A DNA stretch of 64,000 nucleotides from Firmicutes bacterium M10-2 (GCA_000403415.2 KE159696.1:31525-95524); one strand, 5' to 3'. Shown: positions 1-7,342, counted from the first letter of the stretch. The notes: generated by a model from the letters alone, not told the origin. Numbers and translations are program-made.

Positions 1-184
1 CTTCCTTGCATAAAAGACCCATAATTGTCTTGCAAAGCACACTTTTACCGCATCCGCTTTCTCCGACAATACATAAGATTTCATTGGGCATAATTTCAAG
101 ATCGATTCCTCTTAAAGCCCGAAGCTGCCCTTTCATCTGATCGAAATCGACGCGCAGATTTTTAATCTTCAATAAATTCTTCAT
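1..184 (-). CDS. Peptide ABC transporter ATP-binding protein (partial, OppD/DppD-like)
   Basis: This is the N-terminal 61 codons of an ABC ATPase that runs off the left edge of the window. It starts at an ATG (184-182) behind a GGGAGG ribosome-binding site. A Walker A motif, GESGCGKS, lies near residues 43-50, and the GESGCGKS form is typical of oligopeptide/dipeptide (OppD/DppD) ATPases. The gene follows the family-5 peptide-binding lipoprotein after only about 25 bp, so both probably belong to one peptide-import operon. Walker B and the signature motif lie outside the window, so subfamily placement relies on the Walker A form and the neighbour. Confidence 0.85.
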   Translation of the reverse strand, partial: MKNLLKIKNLRVDFDQMKGQLRALRGIDLEIMPNEILCIVGESGCGKSVLCKTIMGLLCKE

Positions 185-210
185 AGTCCTCCCGATAAGA
201 AAAGGAGAAA

Positions 211-1761
211 TTATTCTCCTTTGCTGATTTTCCATTGTTCAATGTTCCAGAAAATTCCTACACCATGATGTCCTAGAATTTGATCGGGATCAATTCCTTC
301 GATTGTCGTTTTGCCAACATAATCCGCATCCACATAACATATGAATGTAAAAGCCGGATCAACTGTCATTTCTTTCAAAAATTTCGAATACGCTTCTTTT
401 CGTTTTTGCGGATCGGATGTTGTTCTTGCTTCTTTTAAGTATTCATCCACTTTCGCATTGGAATAAGATGAATAATTAGCTCCTTGATCCGTTGCGAACA
501 CTTTAAATGTATGGTCATCCGCATCAAAAGGAGATCCCCAGCCAATCAAGTACGCCATTTGGTGCGTCCAATCAACTTGCGATGGGATTGTAACCGTACA
601 TTCGATTCCGACTTCCTGAAGCTGCTGACGAATTGCTTGTGCAATATCCTGCCGCAGCACATCATCCGATGGCGCCACCAGTTCAAAACCGATTATTTCT
701 CCGTTTCGCTCATACATTCCTTCTTTATTTTTGACACAGCCGATTTCCTGCAGGATTTGTTCGCTTTTTTTCGGATCGTATTCAAAATTTTCAATCGAAT
801 TGTCATTGTATTCATTTTTCTGAATTGGCGAATAAGCAACTTCCCCTTGGCCTAAAAGAATCGTATCGACAATAGCCTGCCGATCAATCGCATAGCTGAT
901 TGCCGGGATAATATCTTTATTTGCTTTCCAATATGCATTGTTGAAATTGTACAAAATCCCCCGATAGTCAGCGGTTTTCATATGGAAAACAGAAAATCCG
1001 TCTTTTTTCTCAAAAGATCGGGCACTTTTAGGTGTCAGCTGTGCAAGATCGACCTCGCCGCTTTTTAACTGCAAGGTCTTGGCATCATCATCCGGTACGA
1101 TCTTGAAGATCACTTCCTCAATATGTGCAGCCCCATTGTAGTAATCGGGATTTGCTTTCATGGTGATCGCCTGTCCTTCCTCCCAGCTTTCAAATACATA
1201 AGGCCCTGTTCCAATCGGATGAAAGAAAAAAGATGATGTCTGCATATCTTCGCCTTCCAGTGCATGACGAGGCAGTATAGGAATTGTCATATAATCTATG
1301 AAAGCCACATTATTGTCTTCCAACTCAAAAACAATTGTTTCATCATCAATGATTTCAATTTCTTCTACATCGATAAAGTTCGCTGCGTTTTCCGATTCAT
1401 TTTTCGGATCCATGATCGCTTCGATCGTAAACTTCACATCTTCAGCTGTAAACGGTTTTCCGTCATGCCAAGTAACGCCTTCACGCAAATGAAACGTCCA
1501 CGTGTTTTCGCTCGTATCATGTTCCCAGCTTGTCGCAAGTGCAGGAACGATTTCATTGTTTTTTCCGTGAGCTGTCAGTCCATCAAAGAGCAGCGCGTTG
1601 ATTTCCCCATGCTCATCGACGATTGGATTGATCCTGGTAAGATCTTGAGAAGCATAGACCAGCGTATTGGAGGAAACTGATTCGTTTACTTGTCCCTTTG
1701 CACATCCGCTCAGCCATAAACTTGCACAAAATATTCCTATTAAAACTTTCTTTTTATTCAT
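211..1761 (-). CDS. Peptide ABC transporter substrate-binding lipoprotein (SBP family 5)
   Basis: A 516-residue extracytoplasmic solute-binding protein of family 5 (OppA/DppA type). The N-terminus is a lipoprotein signal with a charged start, a hydrophobic core and the lipobox LSGC, with the lipidated Cys near residue 20. The body carries family-5 landmarks such as a WHDGKPFTAEDVKFT segment near residue 100, followed by GTGPYVFESW. It probably captures oligopeptides outside the membrane and passes them to the permease and ATPase encoded further along. The ATPase gene starts 27 bp downstream. Ligand specificity cannot be read from the sequence; nickel or other peptide-like ligands are possible in this family. 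Confidence 0.93.
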   Translation of the reverse strand: MNKKKVLIGIFCASLWLSGCAKGQVNESVSSNTLVYASQDLTRINPIVDEHGEINALLFDGLTAHGKNNEIVPALATSWEHDTSENTWTFHLREGVTWHDGKPFTAEDVKFTIEAIMDPKNESENAANFIDVEEIEIIDDETIVFELEDNNVAFIDYMTIPILPRHALEGEDMQTSSFFFHPIGTGPYVFESWEEGQAITMKANPDYYNGAAHIEEVIFKIVPDDDAKTLQLKSGEVDLAQLTPKSARSFEKKDGFSVFHMKTADYRGILYNFNNAYWKANKDIIPAISYAIDRQAIVDTILLGQGEVAYSPIQKNEYNDNSIENFEYDPKKSEQILQEIGCVKNKEGMYERNGEIIGFELVAPSDDVLRQDIAQAIRQQLQEVGIECTVTIPSQVDWTHQMAYLIGWGSPFDADDHTFKVFATDQGANYSSYSNAKVDEYLKEARTTSDPQKRKEAYSKFLKEMTVDPAFTFICYVDADYVGKTTIEGIDPDQILGHHGVGIFWNIEQWKISKGE

Positions 1762-1786
1762 GAACTATTCCTCTCTCTGTTTTTTA

Positions 1787-1816
1787 ATTATCTTATTTAA
1801 GTGAACTTTAAGTCAA
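1787..1816 (-). promoter_or_regulatory. Promoter for the peptide-binding protein gene
   Basis: A -35 TTGACT (1816-1811) and a -10 GATAAT (1792-1787) are separated by 18 bp. They lie upstream of a GAGAGAGG ribosome-binding site and the ATG at 1761. The -35 overlaps the stop of the upstream antiporter gene. Confidence 0.6.
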
Positions 1817-3042
1817 CCTTCTCTTTGCTGAAGAGCATAAATGGATTTATTGCGGTTAACCAAATATGCCACTGAGCATACGATGAAAAACAGCGGAAAA
1901 TACTGAAAGCCGAACACTTCCATTCCAATCATGATCGGTGCAAGATAGGTGTTCGTTCCTGCGCCGAAAACAGCTGCATACCCTAAGGCCGCACACATTG
2001 CCGGAGGGAATCCGAAAACGTTTGCCAGGCAAAAACCTAAAGTGGAGCCGATGGCAAAAAGCGGAGTCACTTCCCCACCCATAAATCCGATCGACAAGCA
2101 AAAAATGGTCAAAAGAAATTTACAGATCCAATCATACCAGTACACAGTATCATAATTTAGACTGGCATTGATCAAATTTTCCCCGAGCATACTGTATCGT
2201 CCATGATGGAGCATAAACAGCAATATCGCAGCAATCACGCCTCCAAAAAAAATTCGTTTGTAAGGATTGGGACATAAAGATGCCACTTTCTTTTTCGTGA
2301 TCGACAATCCGTACGCGAATCCGCCTCCGACAATACCGAAAACAATTCCAAGCACAACAAGAGGAAGCACGAGTTCCCATGTCAATTCGAAGGGATATAC
2401 AACAAGATCGAACGAACTTTTATAAATCCCGAGTTTGGATGAAAGCCATGCTGCACTAAAAGAAGCGCTCAATGTCGGAGCCATTGCCCGGTACTTCAAA
2501 ACTCCAGCTACAAAGACTTCCATAGAGAAAAAAATCGCAGTAAACGGAGTTCCGAACAATCCCGCAAATCCGGCTGCCATGCCACATACTAAAAAGATCG
2601 TTTTCGAATTTTCGTATTTTTTGATTCGTTTGCCGATCACATGAGAAATGGTGGCGCCAATTTGCATAGCCACACCTTCTCTTCCGACACTTGCACCGAA
2701 CAAATTGGACAGCCAAGTTCCGCCGATCATGAAAGCTACAAGTCGTTTTGGGATATTCCGACTGATTCCTTGAGAAACTTCGAAAACAAGATTCATTCCT
2801 TTAATTACGCTCTTTCCCCACTTTTGAAAGGCATAGACAATGACCACGCCGACAATAGGCAATCCGATCAGCAGCCGATTTCCGATTTGTTCATGCCAAT
2901 GAATCATCGTTTGCAAACCATATCCAAACAACGCTTCAAATAACGACACGATGAGTCCGATCACGACCCCGAGCAGTGTAAGGACGACTAATTCCTCGTA
3001 ATTCACTAATATTTTTTTTGATAAATTCCGTATTTTTTCCAT
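1813..3042 (-). CDS. CLC-type antiporter, probably fluoride/proton (CLC-F subfamily)
   Basis: A 409-residue polytopic CLC membrane protein. Classical chloride CLCs have GSGIP at the first anion site; here the equivalent segment reads KGMNLVFE, with Met at residue 83. The gating glutamate is E122 in GREGVAMQ. From memory, the characterised fluoride antiporter CLC-Eca has Met79, Glu118, Glu318 and Tyr396. Here M83 and E122 keep exactly that spacing of 39, and E324 and Y402 fall where the latter two would be. This favours F-/H+ exchange for fluoride resistance over chloride transport. It has its own GGAG-type ribosome-binding site and sits behind a terminator, with no room for a fluoride riboswitch directly upstream. 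Confidence 0.85.
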   Translation of the reverse strand: MEKIRNLSKKILVNYEELVVLTLLGVVIGLIVSLFEALFGYGLQTMIHWHEQIGNRLLIGLPIVGVVIVYAFQKWGKSVIKGMNLVFEVSQGISRNIPKRLVAFMIGGTWLSNLFGASVGREGVAMQIGATISHVIGKRIKKYENSKTIFLVCGMAAGFAGLFGTPFTAIFFSMEVFVAGVLKYRAMAPTLSASFSAAWLSSKLGIYKSSFDLVVYPFELTWELVLPLVVLGIVFGIVGGGFAYGLSITKKKVASLCPNPYKRIFFGGVIAAILLFMLHHGRYSMLGENLINASLNYDTVYWYDWICKFLLTIFCLSIGFMGGEVTPLFAIGSTLGFCLANVFGFPPAMCAALGYAAVFGAGTNTYLAPIMIGMEVFGFQYFPLFFIVCSVAYLVNRNKSIYALQQREG

Positions 3043-3053
3043 TATTTTCTCCT

Positions 3054-3084
3054 ATAAAAAAAAGATTGGATGCGCTCCAATCTT
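3054..3084 (-). terminator. Rho-independent terminator after the superoxide reductase gene
   Basis: A 9-bp perfect stem (AAGATTGGA at 3062-3070 with TCCAATCTT at 3076-3084) and a 5-nt loop are followed on the minus strand by a run of eight T. It lies between the superoxide reductase and CLC genes. Confidence 0.85.
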
Positions 3085-3099
3085 ATTTTATCACGCGAC

Positions 3100-3483
3100 T
3101 TACAGATCGATTTCTTTTTTCCAAAGTCCGTGAAGGTTGCAGTATTCGTAAACTGTTACTTTTCCGTTGACGTCCTTTACATCAAAGACTGCTGTCGGCT
3201 TTTCTCCCGGAATCAAAGATTGACGTTTTACACTTCCATCCGGATATTCTACCCAGATGTTTGTGATAAAGTGTTCTGGAGCCATCGGATGTTCGATTTC
3301 TCCGACTTGAACAAATAATTCTTCTCCTTCTTTTTTAACAGCCGGTACGTGTTTTTCAAGAGCCGCATCTGTGGATCCGGCTTTTAATTCGACCATCGGT
3401 TCTCCGTTTACTGTTAATGTGATTTCTTCAGGAGCGTTGAGCACCTCAACAACTTCACCTTTTTTACCTTTAAATAATTTCAT
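3100..3483 (-). CDS. Superoxide reductase / desulfoferrodoxin lacking centre I
   Basis: A 127-residue protein with all ligands of the catalytic mononuclear iron (centre II): EKHVP, HPM, a His in EHFI, and the CNLHG motif near the C-terminus. Superoxide reductases reduce superoxide to peroxide in the cytoplasm of anaerobes using rubredoxin-type donors. The N-terminal 37 residues keep the desulfoferrodoxin fold layout (VVEVLN ... GEPM ... STDAALEKH), but all four cysteines that would bind the centre I iron are gone. That makes it a cysteine-less, class III-like form. It has an AGGAGG ribosome-binding site and its own promoter and terminator, so it is probably monocistronic. Confidence 0.93.
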   Translation of the reverse strand: MKLFKGKKGEVVEVLNAPEEITLTVNGEPMVELKAGSTDAALEKHVPAVKKEGEELFVQVGEIEHPMAPEHFITNIWVEYPDGSVKRQSLIPGEKPTAVFDVKDVNGKVTVYEYCNLHGLWKKEIDL

Positions 3484-3520
3484 ATTTTAATCCTCCTAGA
3501 TTTATATCAACTGCAGTTTC

Positions 3521-3549
3521 ATTATAGTCTAATAAAAAAAGCATGTCTA
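3521..3549 (-). promoter_or_regulatory. Promoter for the superoxide reductase gene
   Basis: A -35 TAGACA (3549-3544), a 17-bp spacer and a perfect -10 TATAAT (3526-3521) on the minus strand precede an AGGAGG ribosome-binding site. Confidence 0.75.
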
Positions 3550-3561
3550 TTTTATCACTAC

Positions 3562-3590
3562 TTGTACTTTGATTTATTTTGCGTTATTGT
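3562..3590 (+). promoter_or_regulatory. Putative leaderless promoter of the rluA-type gene
   Basis: TTGTAC (3562-3567), a 17-bp spacer and TATTGT (3585-3590). The -10 ends 6 nt before the ATG at 3597, and there is no Shine-Dalgarno sequence. Initiation would therefore fall on or next to the start codon. The -10 matches consensus at only 4 of 6 positions. Confidence 0.4.
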
Positions 3591-3596
3591 TTGATC

Positions 3597-4478
3597 ATGA
3601 TCAAATTTCAAGTCATATCCAATCAAGTGATTCAAATTCAAAGCTCAACAGCACTTTCAATCGAACAGTTTAAAGAACTTTTAAAGATTACCAAGAGCGC
3701 AAGCAAACATATTAAGTTTTTTCAAGTTCTGCAAAAGGATCGTCCGGCTTATATCAAAATACAGGAGGCGCCAGGACCTGCTCCTTGTGCGGAAAAACCA
3801 GAAATTATCTACGAAGACGAAACATGTCTTGTAGCATACAAACCAAGCAATTTACTGATTCACAGTGATGGTTCCGATCTACCGACTTTGACAGAGCGTG
3901 TCAACGGATACTTGTACGATCAAGGCTTTCCTTTTGAGGCTAAAGCATGTCATCGTCTGGATGTGGAAACATGCGGCCTGGTTCTTTTTTGCAAGATTCC
4001 CTTTCTGCAAAATTTTTTCGATGAACAGTTTCGAAACCGGAAAATTATCAAAGAGTACTATTTGCTCGTCCATCAAAATCTTTCATGGAAAAAGAAAACA
4101 ATCGACCGTCCGATTTCCAGAAACAGACATGATGCAAAAAAAATGATCACTCATCCAAATGGAAAAGAAGCAAAGACGATCTTCGAAACAATTCATTCAA
4201 AAAACGGCTATACACTGTTGAAAGCTACGTTGATTAATGGCCGCAAACATCAAATTCGAGTACATAGTGCATCCGCTCATTTTCCGATTGTCAACGATCC
4301 TCTTTACAATCCGGAAAAGAAAAACGGCCCAATGCTTCTGGAATGCTTTCACCTTGGTTTCATAAGTGCCCAGGAACAAAAAAAGATCGACCTCAAAGTC
4401 GATCTCCAGAGTGTTGACAAACTACCTATTTTGAAAAAATTAAATTTCAATAAAATAAAAGTGGGTAAAAAGGTCTAA
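3597..4478 (+). CDS. RluA-family pseudouridine synthase with element-derived C-terminus
   Basis: A 293-residue pseudouridine synthase that isomerises uridine in rRNA or tRNA. The catalytic-Asp motif is CHRLDVETCG, and the family motif GRKHQIRVH appears later. The N-terminal 60 residues are a weak S4-like region. I chose the ATG at 3597 over one 18 bp upstream because a -10-like box ends 6 nt before it; neither has a Shine-Dalgarno site. The last 23 codons (from QSVDK on) are encoded by the inserted 191-bp element. Removing the element and one 24-bp direct repeat gives an ancestral ending DPAFFSLMKI with its stop at 4652-4654. The catalytic core is untouched, so activity is probably retained. 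Confidence 0.88.
   Translation: MIKFQVISNQVIQIQSSTALSIEQFKELLKITKSASKHIKFFQVLQKDRPAYIKIQEAPGPAPCAEKPEIIYEDETCLVAYKPSNLLIHSDGSDLPTLTERVNGYLYDQGFPFEAKACHRLDVETCGLVLFCKIPFLQNFFDEQFRNRKIIKEYYLLVHQNLSWKKKTIDRPISRNRHDAKKMITHPNGKEAKTIFETIHSKNGYTLLKATLINGRKHQIRVHSASAHFPIVNDPLYNPEKKNGPMLLECFHLGFISAQEQKKIDLKVDLQSVDKLPILKKLNFNKIKVGKKV
4383..4406. repeat. Left 24-bp direct repeat (target duplication) of element copy 1
   Basis: The 24 bp immediately left of the element are repeated exactly at 4598-4621, immediately right of it. The sequence contains an AGATCGAC...GTCGATCT palindrome and is coding sequence of the rluA-type gene. Confidence 0.9.
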
Positions 4479-4597
4479 AAAAAGAGTAATATTAGGTACT
4501 TAAATACCTCAAATTGCTCTTTTTTTATTCATTTGTGGGAGAAAAATAAAAAGCTGTGACAAAGCCGATTTGAAAAATCGACTTTGTCAACAGCCTG
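4407..4597. mobile_element. 191-bp non-autonomous transposable element (MITE-like), copy 1
   Basis: Identical over all 191 bp to 62547-62737. The ends form imperfect terminal inverted repeats: left CAGAGTGTTGACAAA, right (reverse complement) CAGGCTGTTGACAAA, 13 of 15 matching. It is flanked by a perfect 24-bp direct repeat. Inside are two hairpins. One is a GAGTAAT...ATTGCTC stem around AGGTA/TACCT, followed by T7. The other is a long subterminal palindrome at the right end (about 4553-4593). It has no ORF large enough for a transposase. The insertion replaced the last ten codons of the rluA-type gene. The mobilising transposase is not in this window. Confidence 0.88.
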
Positions 4598-4621
4598 AAG
4601 ATCGACCTCAAAGTCGATCTC
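4598..4621. repeat. Right 24-bp direct repeat (target duplication) of element copy 1
   Basis: Exact copy of 4383-4406. Reading on from it in the rluA frame gives DPAFFSLMKI and a TAA at 4652-4654, the inferred original end of the gene. That end overlapped the 3' end of the convergent patatin gene. Confidence 0.9.
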
Positions 4622-4636
4622 GATCCGGCATTTTTT

Positions 4637-5932
4637 TCATTGATGAAGATATAAATGCAATGTATACCACACATTGGCCAAATAATACTGCACATCGAAT
4701 ACGTTTTTCAACGGCTCGTAAACGAGCGGCAGTCGTCCTTTGTTGCCTACAAGAAGGATATAGAAGAAGTTAAGCACTTCTTCTTTTTTTCGATTGTGCA
4801 AAAATTCATGGACCGAACGAATCGAGTCCGGAAGTTCGGGCTTTGGCAAATCTTCGAGAAGACGATCCAATTCATGAAGGAAATCATCAAAGTCATACAG
4901 TTTGACCGGATCCATGTTGACCTCAAACGCCAAACACTCAATCAGTTTTCCGTAAAAATAATGCTTGTTGTATTTGTTTTCCAATTTCGCGGGCTTATAG
5001 CCAAGGATACGATTATATGCTTTTTCGGGAATATCTTCCGGGATCTTGAACTGCTTACCAAGCATCAGTTCAAGATATTTCTCGCACATATAAATTTTCG
5101 GCCAGCTCTTCTTTTGAAAAGAAAACAAGTACCCGCAAAACTGGTCGCAGTATTTCATGGTTTCCAAATAACCAACATGAAGAGAGCGCATCGCCTGCGT
5201 TTCACTGAAATCCAAAAAGTTTCCAATCGTCAACAGAGGTTGGATGTACTTGATTTTTTCATTTAATTTAGGATCTATGCGTCGTACACGGCCGGGACCA
5301 TGTACATCAATCACGACATAATCGTCAGCTCCCATTTCTTCACATAAACGAATCGGTAAATTGTCTTCGTATCCTCCGTCAATATAAAGATCGTTTTTCA
5401 GCTTTGTCATCGGAAAAGCCGGAAAGCACGACGCCGAAGCGATGATGATATCCACCGCATTTTCTTCTGTCATATCGTTCTTGTAAAATGCCTCTCCTTC
5501 CATTTTCGTGACATTAAACGTCATGCATGCATAATTAATTGGTGAATCCATAAATTTCCGATAGTCGAACATCTTATTCAGATTTTCCTTCAATGGCGAA
5601 ATGTCCGTTCCCTTTTGTACGTAGGAACGTAAAAATTCAAACCACTTTCCTCGGCTGTTCATAGCTTCTTCGAAGTTTTCCGGCATATCGGGCATGTCGG
5701 CAACCACATTGCTCGGTTTGAGCTCTTTAACGAATTCAACAAGTGGTTCAATGCTTTGCTGGGTGTATAAGGCTCCGACAATTGCACCGATGCTTGTCCC
5801 GGCTACACATTGAAATTGAATACCGACTTGTCGAAAAGCCTGCCATGCTCCAACTTCATAGCAGCCTCGCGCGCCTCCGCCACCTAAGACTAAACCGTGG
5901 ATCTTTTTGGTGTTTTTTTCTTCTTTGATCAT
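4637..5932 (-). CDS. Patatin-like phospholipase
   Basis: A 431-residue cytoplasmic patatin-family serine hydrolase (RssA-like). It has the oxyanion-hole motif GGGGARG near residue 17, the nucleophile elbow GTSIGA near residue 45, and the catalytic Asp motif DGG near residue 187 (DGGYEDNLP), so the Ser-Asp dyad is complete. These enzymes cleave acyl esters of membrane lipids; the substrate here is unknown. The roughly 200-residue C-terminal extension is helical-looking and has no motif I recognise. No Shine-Dalgarno precedes the ATG, and a TGATATAAT extended -10 ends 6 nt before it, so the mRNA is probably leaderless. Confidence 0.92.
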   Translation of the reverse strand: MIKEEKNTKKIHGLVLGGGGARGCYEVGAWQAFRQVGIQFQCVAGTSIGAIVGALYTQQSIEPLVEFVKELKPSNVVADMPDMPENFEEAMNSRGKWFEFLRSYVQKGTDISPLKENLNKMFDYRKFMDSPINYACMTFNVTKMEGEAFYKNDMTEENAVDIIIASASCFPAFPMTKLKNDLYIDGGYEDNLPIRLCEEMGADDYVVIDVHGPGRVRRIDPKLNEKIKYIQPLLTIGNFLDFSETQAMRSLHVGYLETMKYCDQFCGYLFSFQKKSWPKIYMCEKYLELMLGKQFKIPEDIPEKAYNRILGYKPAKLENKYNKHYFYGKLIECLAFEVNMDPVKLYDFDDFLHELDRLLEDLPKPELPDSIRSVHEFLHNRKKEEVLNFFYILLVGNKGRLPLVYEPLKNVFDVQYYLANVWYTLHLYLHQ

Positions 5933-5938
5933 GATTAT

Positions 5939-5947
5939 ATTATATCA
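5939..5947 (-). promoter_or_regulatory. Putative leaderless extended -10 promoter of the patatin gene
   Basis: The minus strand reads TGATATAAT (5947-5939), a perfect extended -10. It ends 6 nt before the ATG at 5932, and no convincing -35 or Shine-Dalgarno is visible. Confidence 0.5.
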
Positions 5948-6323
5948 TAGTTGTACTCAAGACCCCGACTGTCAGGCATGTGACAAATGGAATCATCTTT
6001 CTTTCGGAAAATAAAAAAATCAAAAAGCCGAACACTACCGCAATAAGCACAATTTTGTTCATCATATAAGGATCGTACACCATTGCAAGCTGAAGCAGGG
6101 CAATACCGTCTGCATATCCTATAATTTTCTTGTAAATAAAATACATTCCCAAACAAAGGAACGGATAAATAAATGAAAGCCAGTAAAAACCCGAACTCAT
6201 CCAAAACGCTATTCCTATACCGATTATTAAAACAAAAGGTGGAATATAGTACGTTTTCCAATCAAGCAAAGCTGAAGCAAACCAGTAAAGAATCCATAAA
6301 GTGTTTATAAAAACAGTTTCCAT
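5940..6323 (-). CDS. A24-type prepilin peptidase-like small membrane protein
   Basis: A 127-residue, almost entirely hydrophobic protein with about four to five membrane segments. It carries the two aspartate motifs of type IV prepilin peptidases: an early D-WKTYYIP (family D-x-K/R...IP) near residue 22 and a GYAD (family GxGD) near residue 69. It has only the peptidase core and no methylase domain. No pilin or type II secretion gene is nearby, so the substrate is unknown. It ends just upstream of the patatin gene. No Shine-Dalgarno is seen before the ATG. Confidence 0.65.
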   Translation of the reverse strand: METVFINTLWILYWFASALLDWKTYYIPPFVLIIGIGIAFWMSSGFYWLSFIYPFLCLGMYFIYKKIIGYADGIALLQLAMVYDPYMMNKIVLIAVVFGFLIFLFSERKMIPFVTCLTVGVLSTTMI

Positions 6324-6329
6324 ACTTTA

Positions 6330-6335
6330 TATATA
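6330..6335 (-). promoter_or_regulatory. Putative leaderless -10 of the A24-like gene
   Basis: A TATATA box ends 6 nt upstream of the ATG at 6323. There is no Shine-Dalgarno, and the -35 region is poor. Confidence 0.3.
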
Positions 6336-6365
6336 CGAAAAAAGTTGAAAAAAAGTGACTTTTCA

Positions 6366-7232
6366 TCATTTTTTAAATTCATTTTGTTCAAGTTCCATTT
6401 CAATCGGATCAATAACGATCCGATACGCATCGAGCTGCATATCTTCCTTACGCATGCTTCCGTATTTTCGATCACCTGCTAAAGGATAGCCCAAAAAGGC
6501 CATACATGCACGAATTTGATGAAACCTTCCGGTAATGAGCTCTACTTTAATCCATGTAGCATTTTTTTCATGCTTGTATGGATGAACGCGCATTTGTGCC
6601 TTCATGTATCCTTCTTGTTCTGTCGTACTGACGAGTGCTTTTGTGTCTATCTTTTTTAAATAAAGGGTCACATCAATGTCATTGCGCAAATTGCCTTCGA
6701 TTTTTGCATGATAATACTTATGAACGAGATGTTGGCGTATTGCGGCATTGATTTCACGAGCTGCGTAAGCATTTTTTGCTCCGATGACAAGTCCGGATGT
6801 GTTTCGATCGAGCCGATTGCAAATGCATGGTGCGAAATTGTGCTCGGCTTTTGGATTATATTCTCCTTTTTGATATAAATAAGTTCTTATTCGTTCAACT
6901 AAACAATCCTGGCCTTCTTTTGCGCTTTGCGACAAAAGTCCTGCCGGCTTATCAACGACGAGAATATTTTCATCTTCGTAAACAACATTGATTTTGGCAT
7001 TGTGCAAGATCTTTTTTTCTTTTTCGATCAACACATCATCGGGCAAAAACAGCAAGATGACATCGTCGACTCGTAAGATCTGGGAAAACTCAGCCCGCTT
7101 GCGGTTCACTTTGATCTTCTTGTTTCGTATTGCCTTATACATCATTCCTTTTCTGAGTTCAGGAAAGGTTTTTTCCAAAAACTTATCAAGTCGCTGGTTC
7201 GCATCATTTTCGTTGATCCTGATTTCTTTCAT
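6366..7232 (-). CDS. RluA/RluC-family 23S rRNA pseudouridine synthase
   Basis: A 288-residue pseudouridine synthase with an N-terminal S4 RNA-binding domain (NQRLDKFLEKTFPELRKG) and the catalytic motif CNRLDRNTSGLVI, followed by GRFHQIRA. It modifies uridines, probably in 23S rRNA; the exact position cannot be told from the sequence. I chose the ATG at 7232 over one 72 bp upstream because a GAGG ribosome-binding site precedes it and the S4 domain begins there. An extended -10 (TGC-TACAAT, about 7257-7262) lies upstream on the same strand. Confidence 0.92.
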   Translation of the reverse strand: MKEIRINENDANQRLDKFLEKTFPELRKGMMYKAIRNKKIKVNRKRAEFSQILRVDDVILLFLPDDVLIEKEKKILHNAKINVVYEDENILVVDKPAGLLSQSAKEGQDCLVERIRTYLYQKGEYNPKAEHNFAPCICNRLDRNTSGLVIGAKNAYAAREINAAIRQHLVHKYYHAKIEGNLRNDIDVTLYLKKIDTKALVSTTEQEGYMKAQMRVHPYKHEKNATWIKVELITGRFHQIRACMAFLGYPLAGDRKYGSMRKEDMQLDAYRIVIDPIEMELEQNEFKK

Positions 7233-7336
7233 GTTTTTTTCCTCTTTTTCGATTGTATTGTAGCATGTTCCGTCTTTTTTTGATGAATTTGTGCAAGTTT
7301 CCACGAATAAGTGTTTCTTGAATTTCCTTTTTCAGA

Positions 7337-7342
7337 TATAAT
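7337..7342 (+). promoter_or_regulatory. -10 box of the hydrogenase gene
   Basis: A perfect TATAAT lies 33 nt upstream of the ATG at 7375. A GAAGGAG ribosome-binding site stands between, so this gene is conventionally led. No good -35 at standard spacing is visible. Confidence 0.45.

Noticed and set aside
484..1680. Plus-strand ORFs over the peptide-binding protein
   Set aside because: They are antisense shadows with no ribosome-binding sites or recognisable domains; many similar shadows across the window were left out.
3043..3100. Fluoride (crcB) riboswitch before the CLC gene
   Set aside because: The gap is filled by a rho-independent terminator and a ribosome-binding site; no room or motif for the aptamer.
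4407..4430. TTGACA at the element ends as outward promoters driving neighbouring genes
   Set aside because: Both TTGACA hexamers point inward and no -10 lies at a suitable distance.
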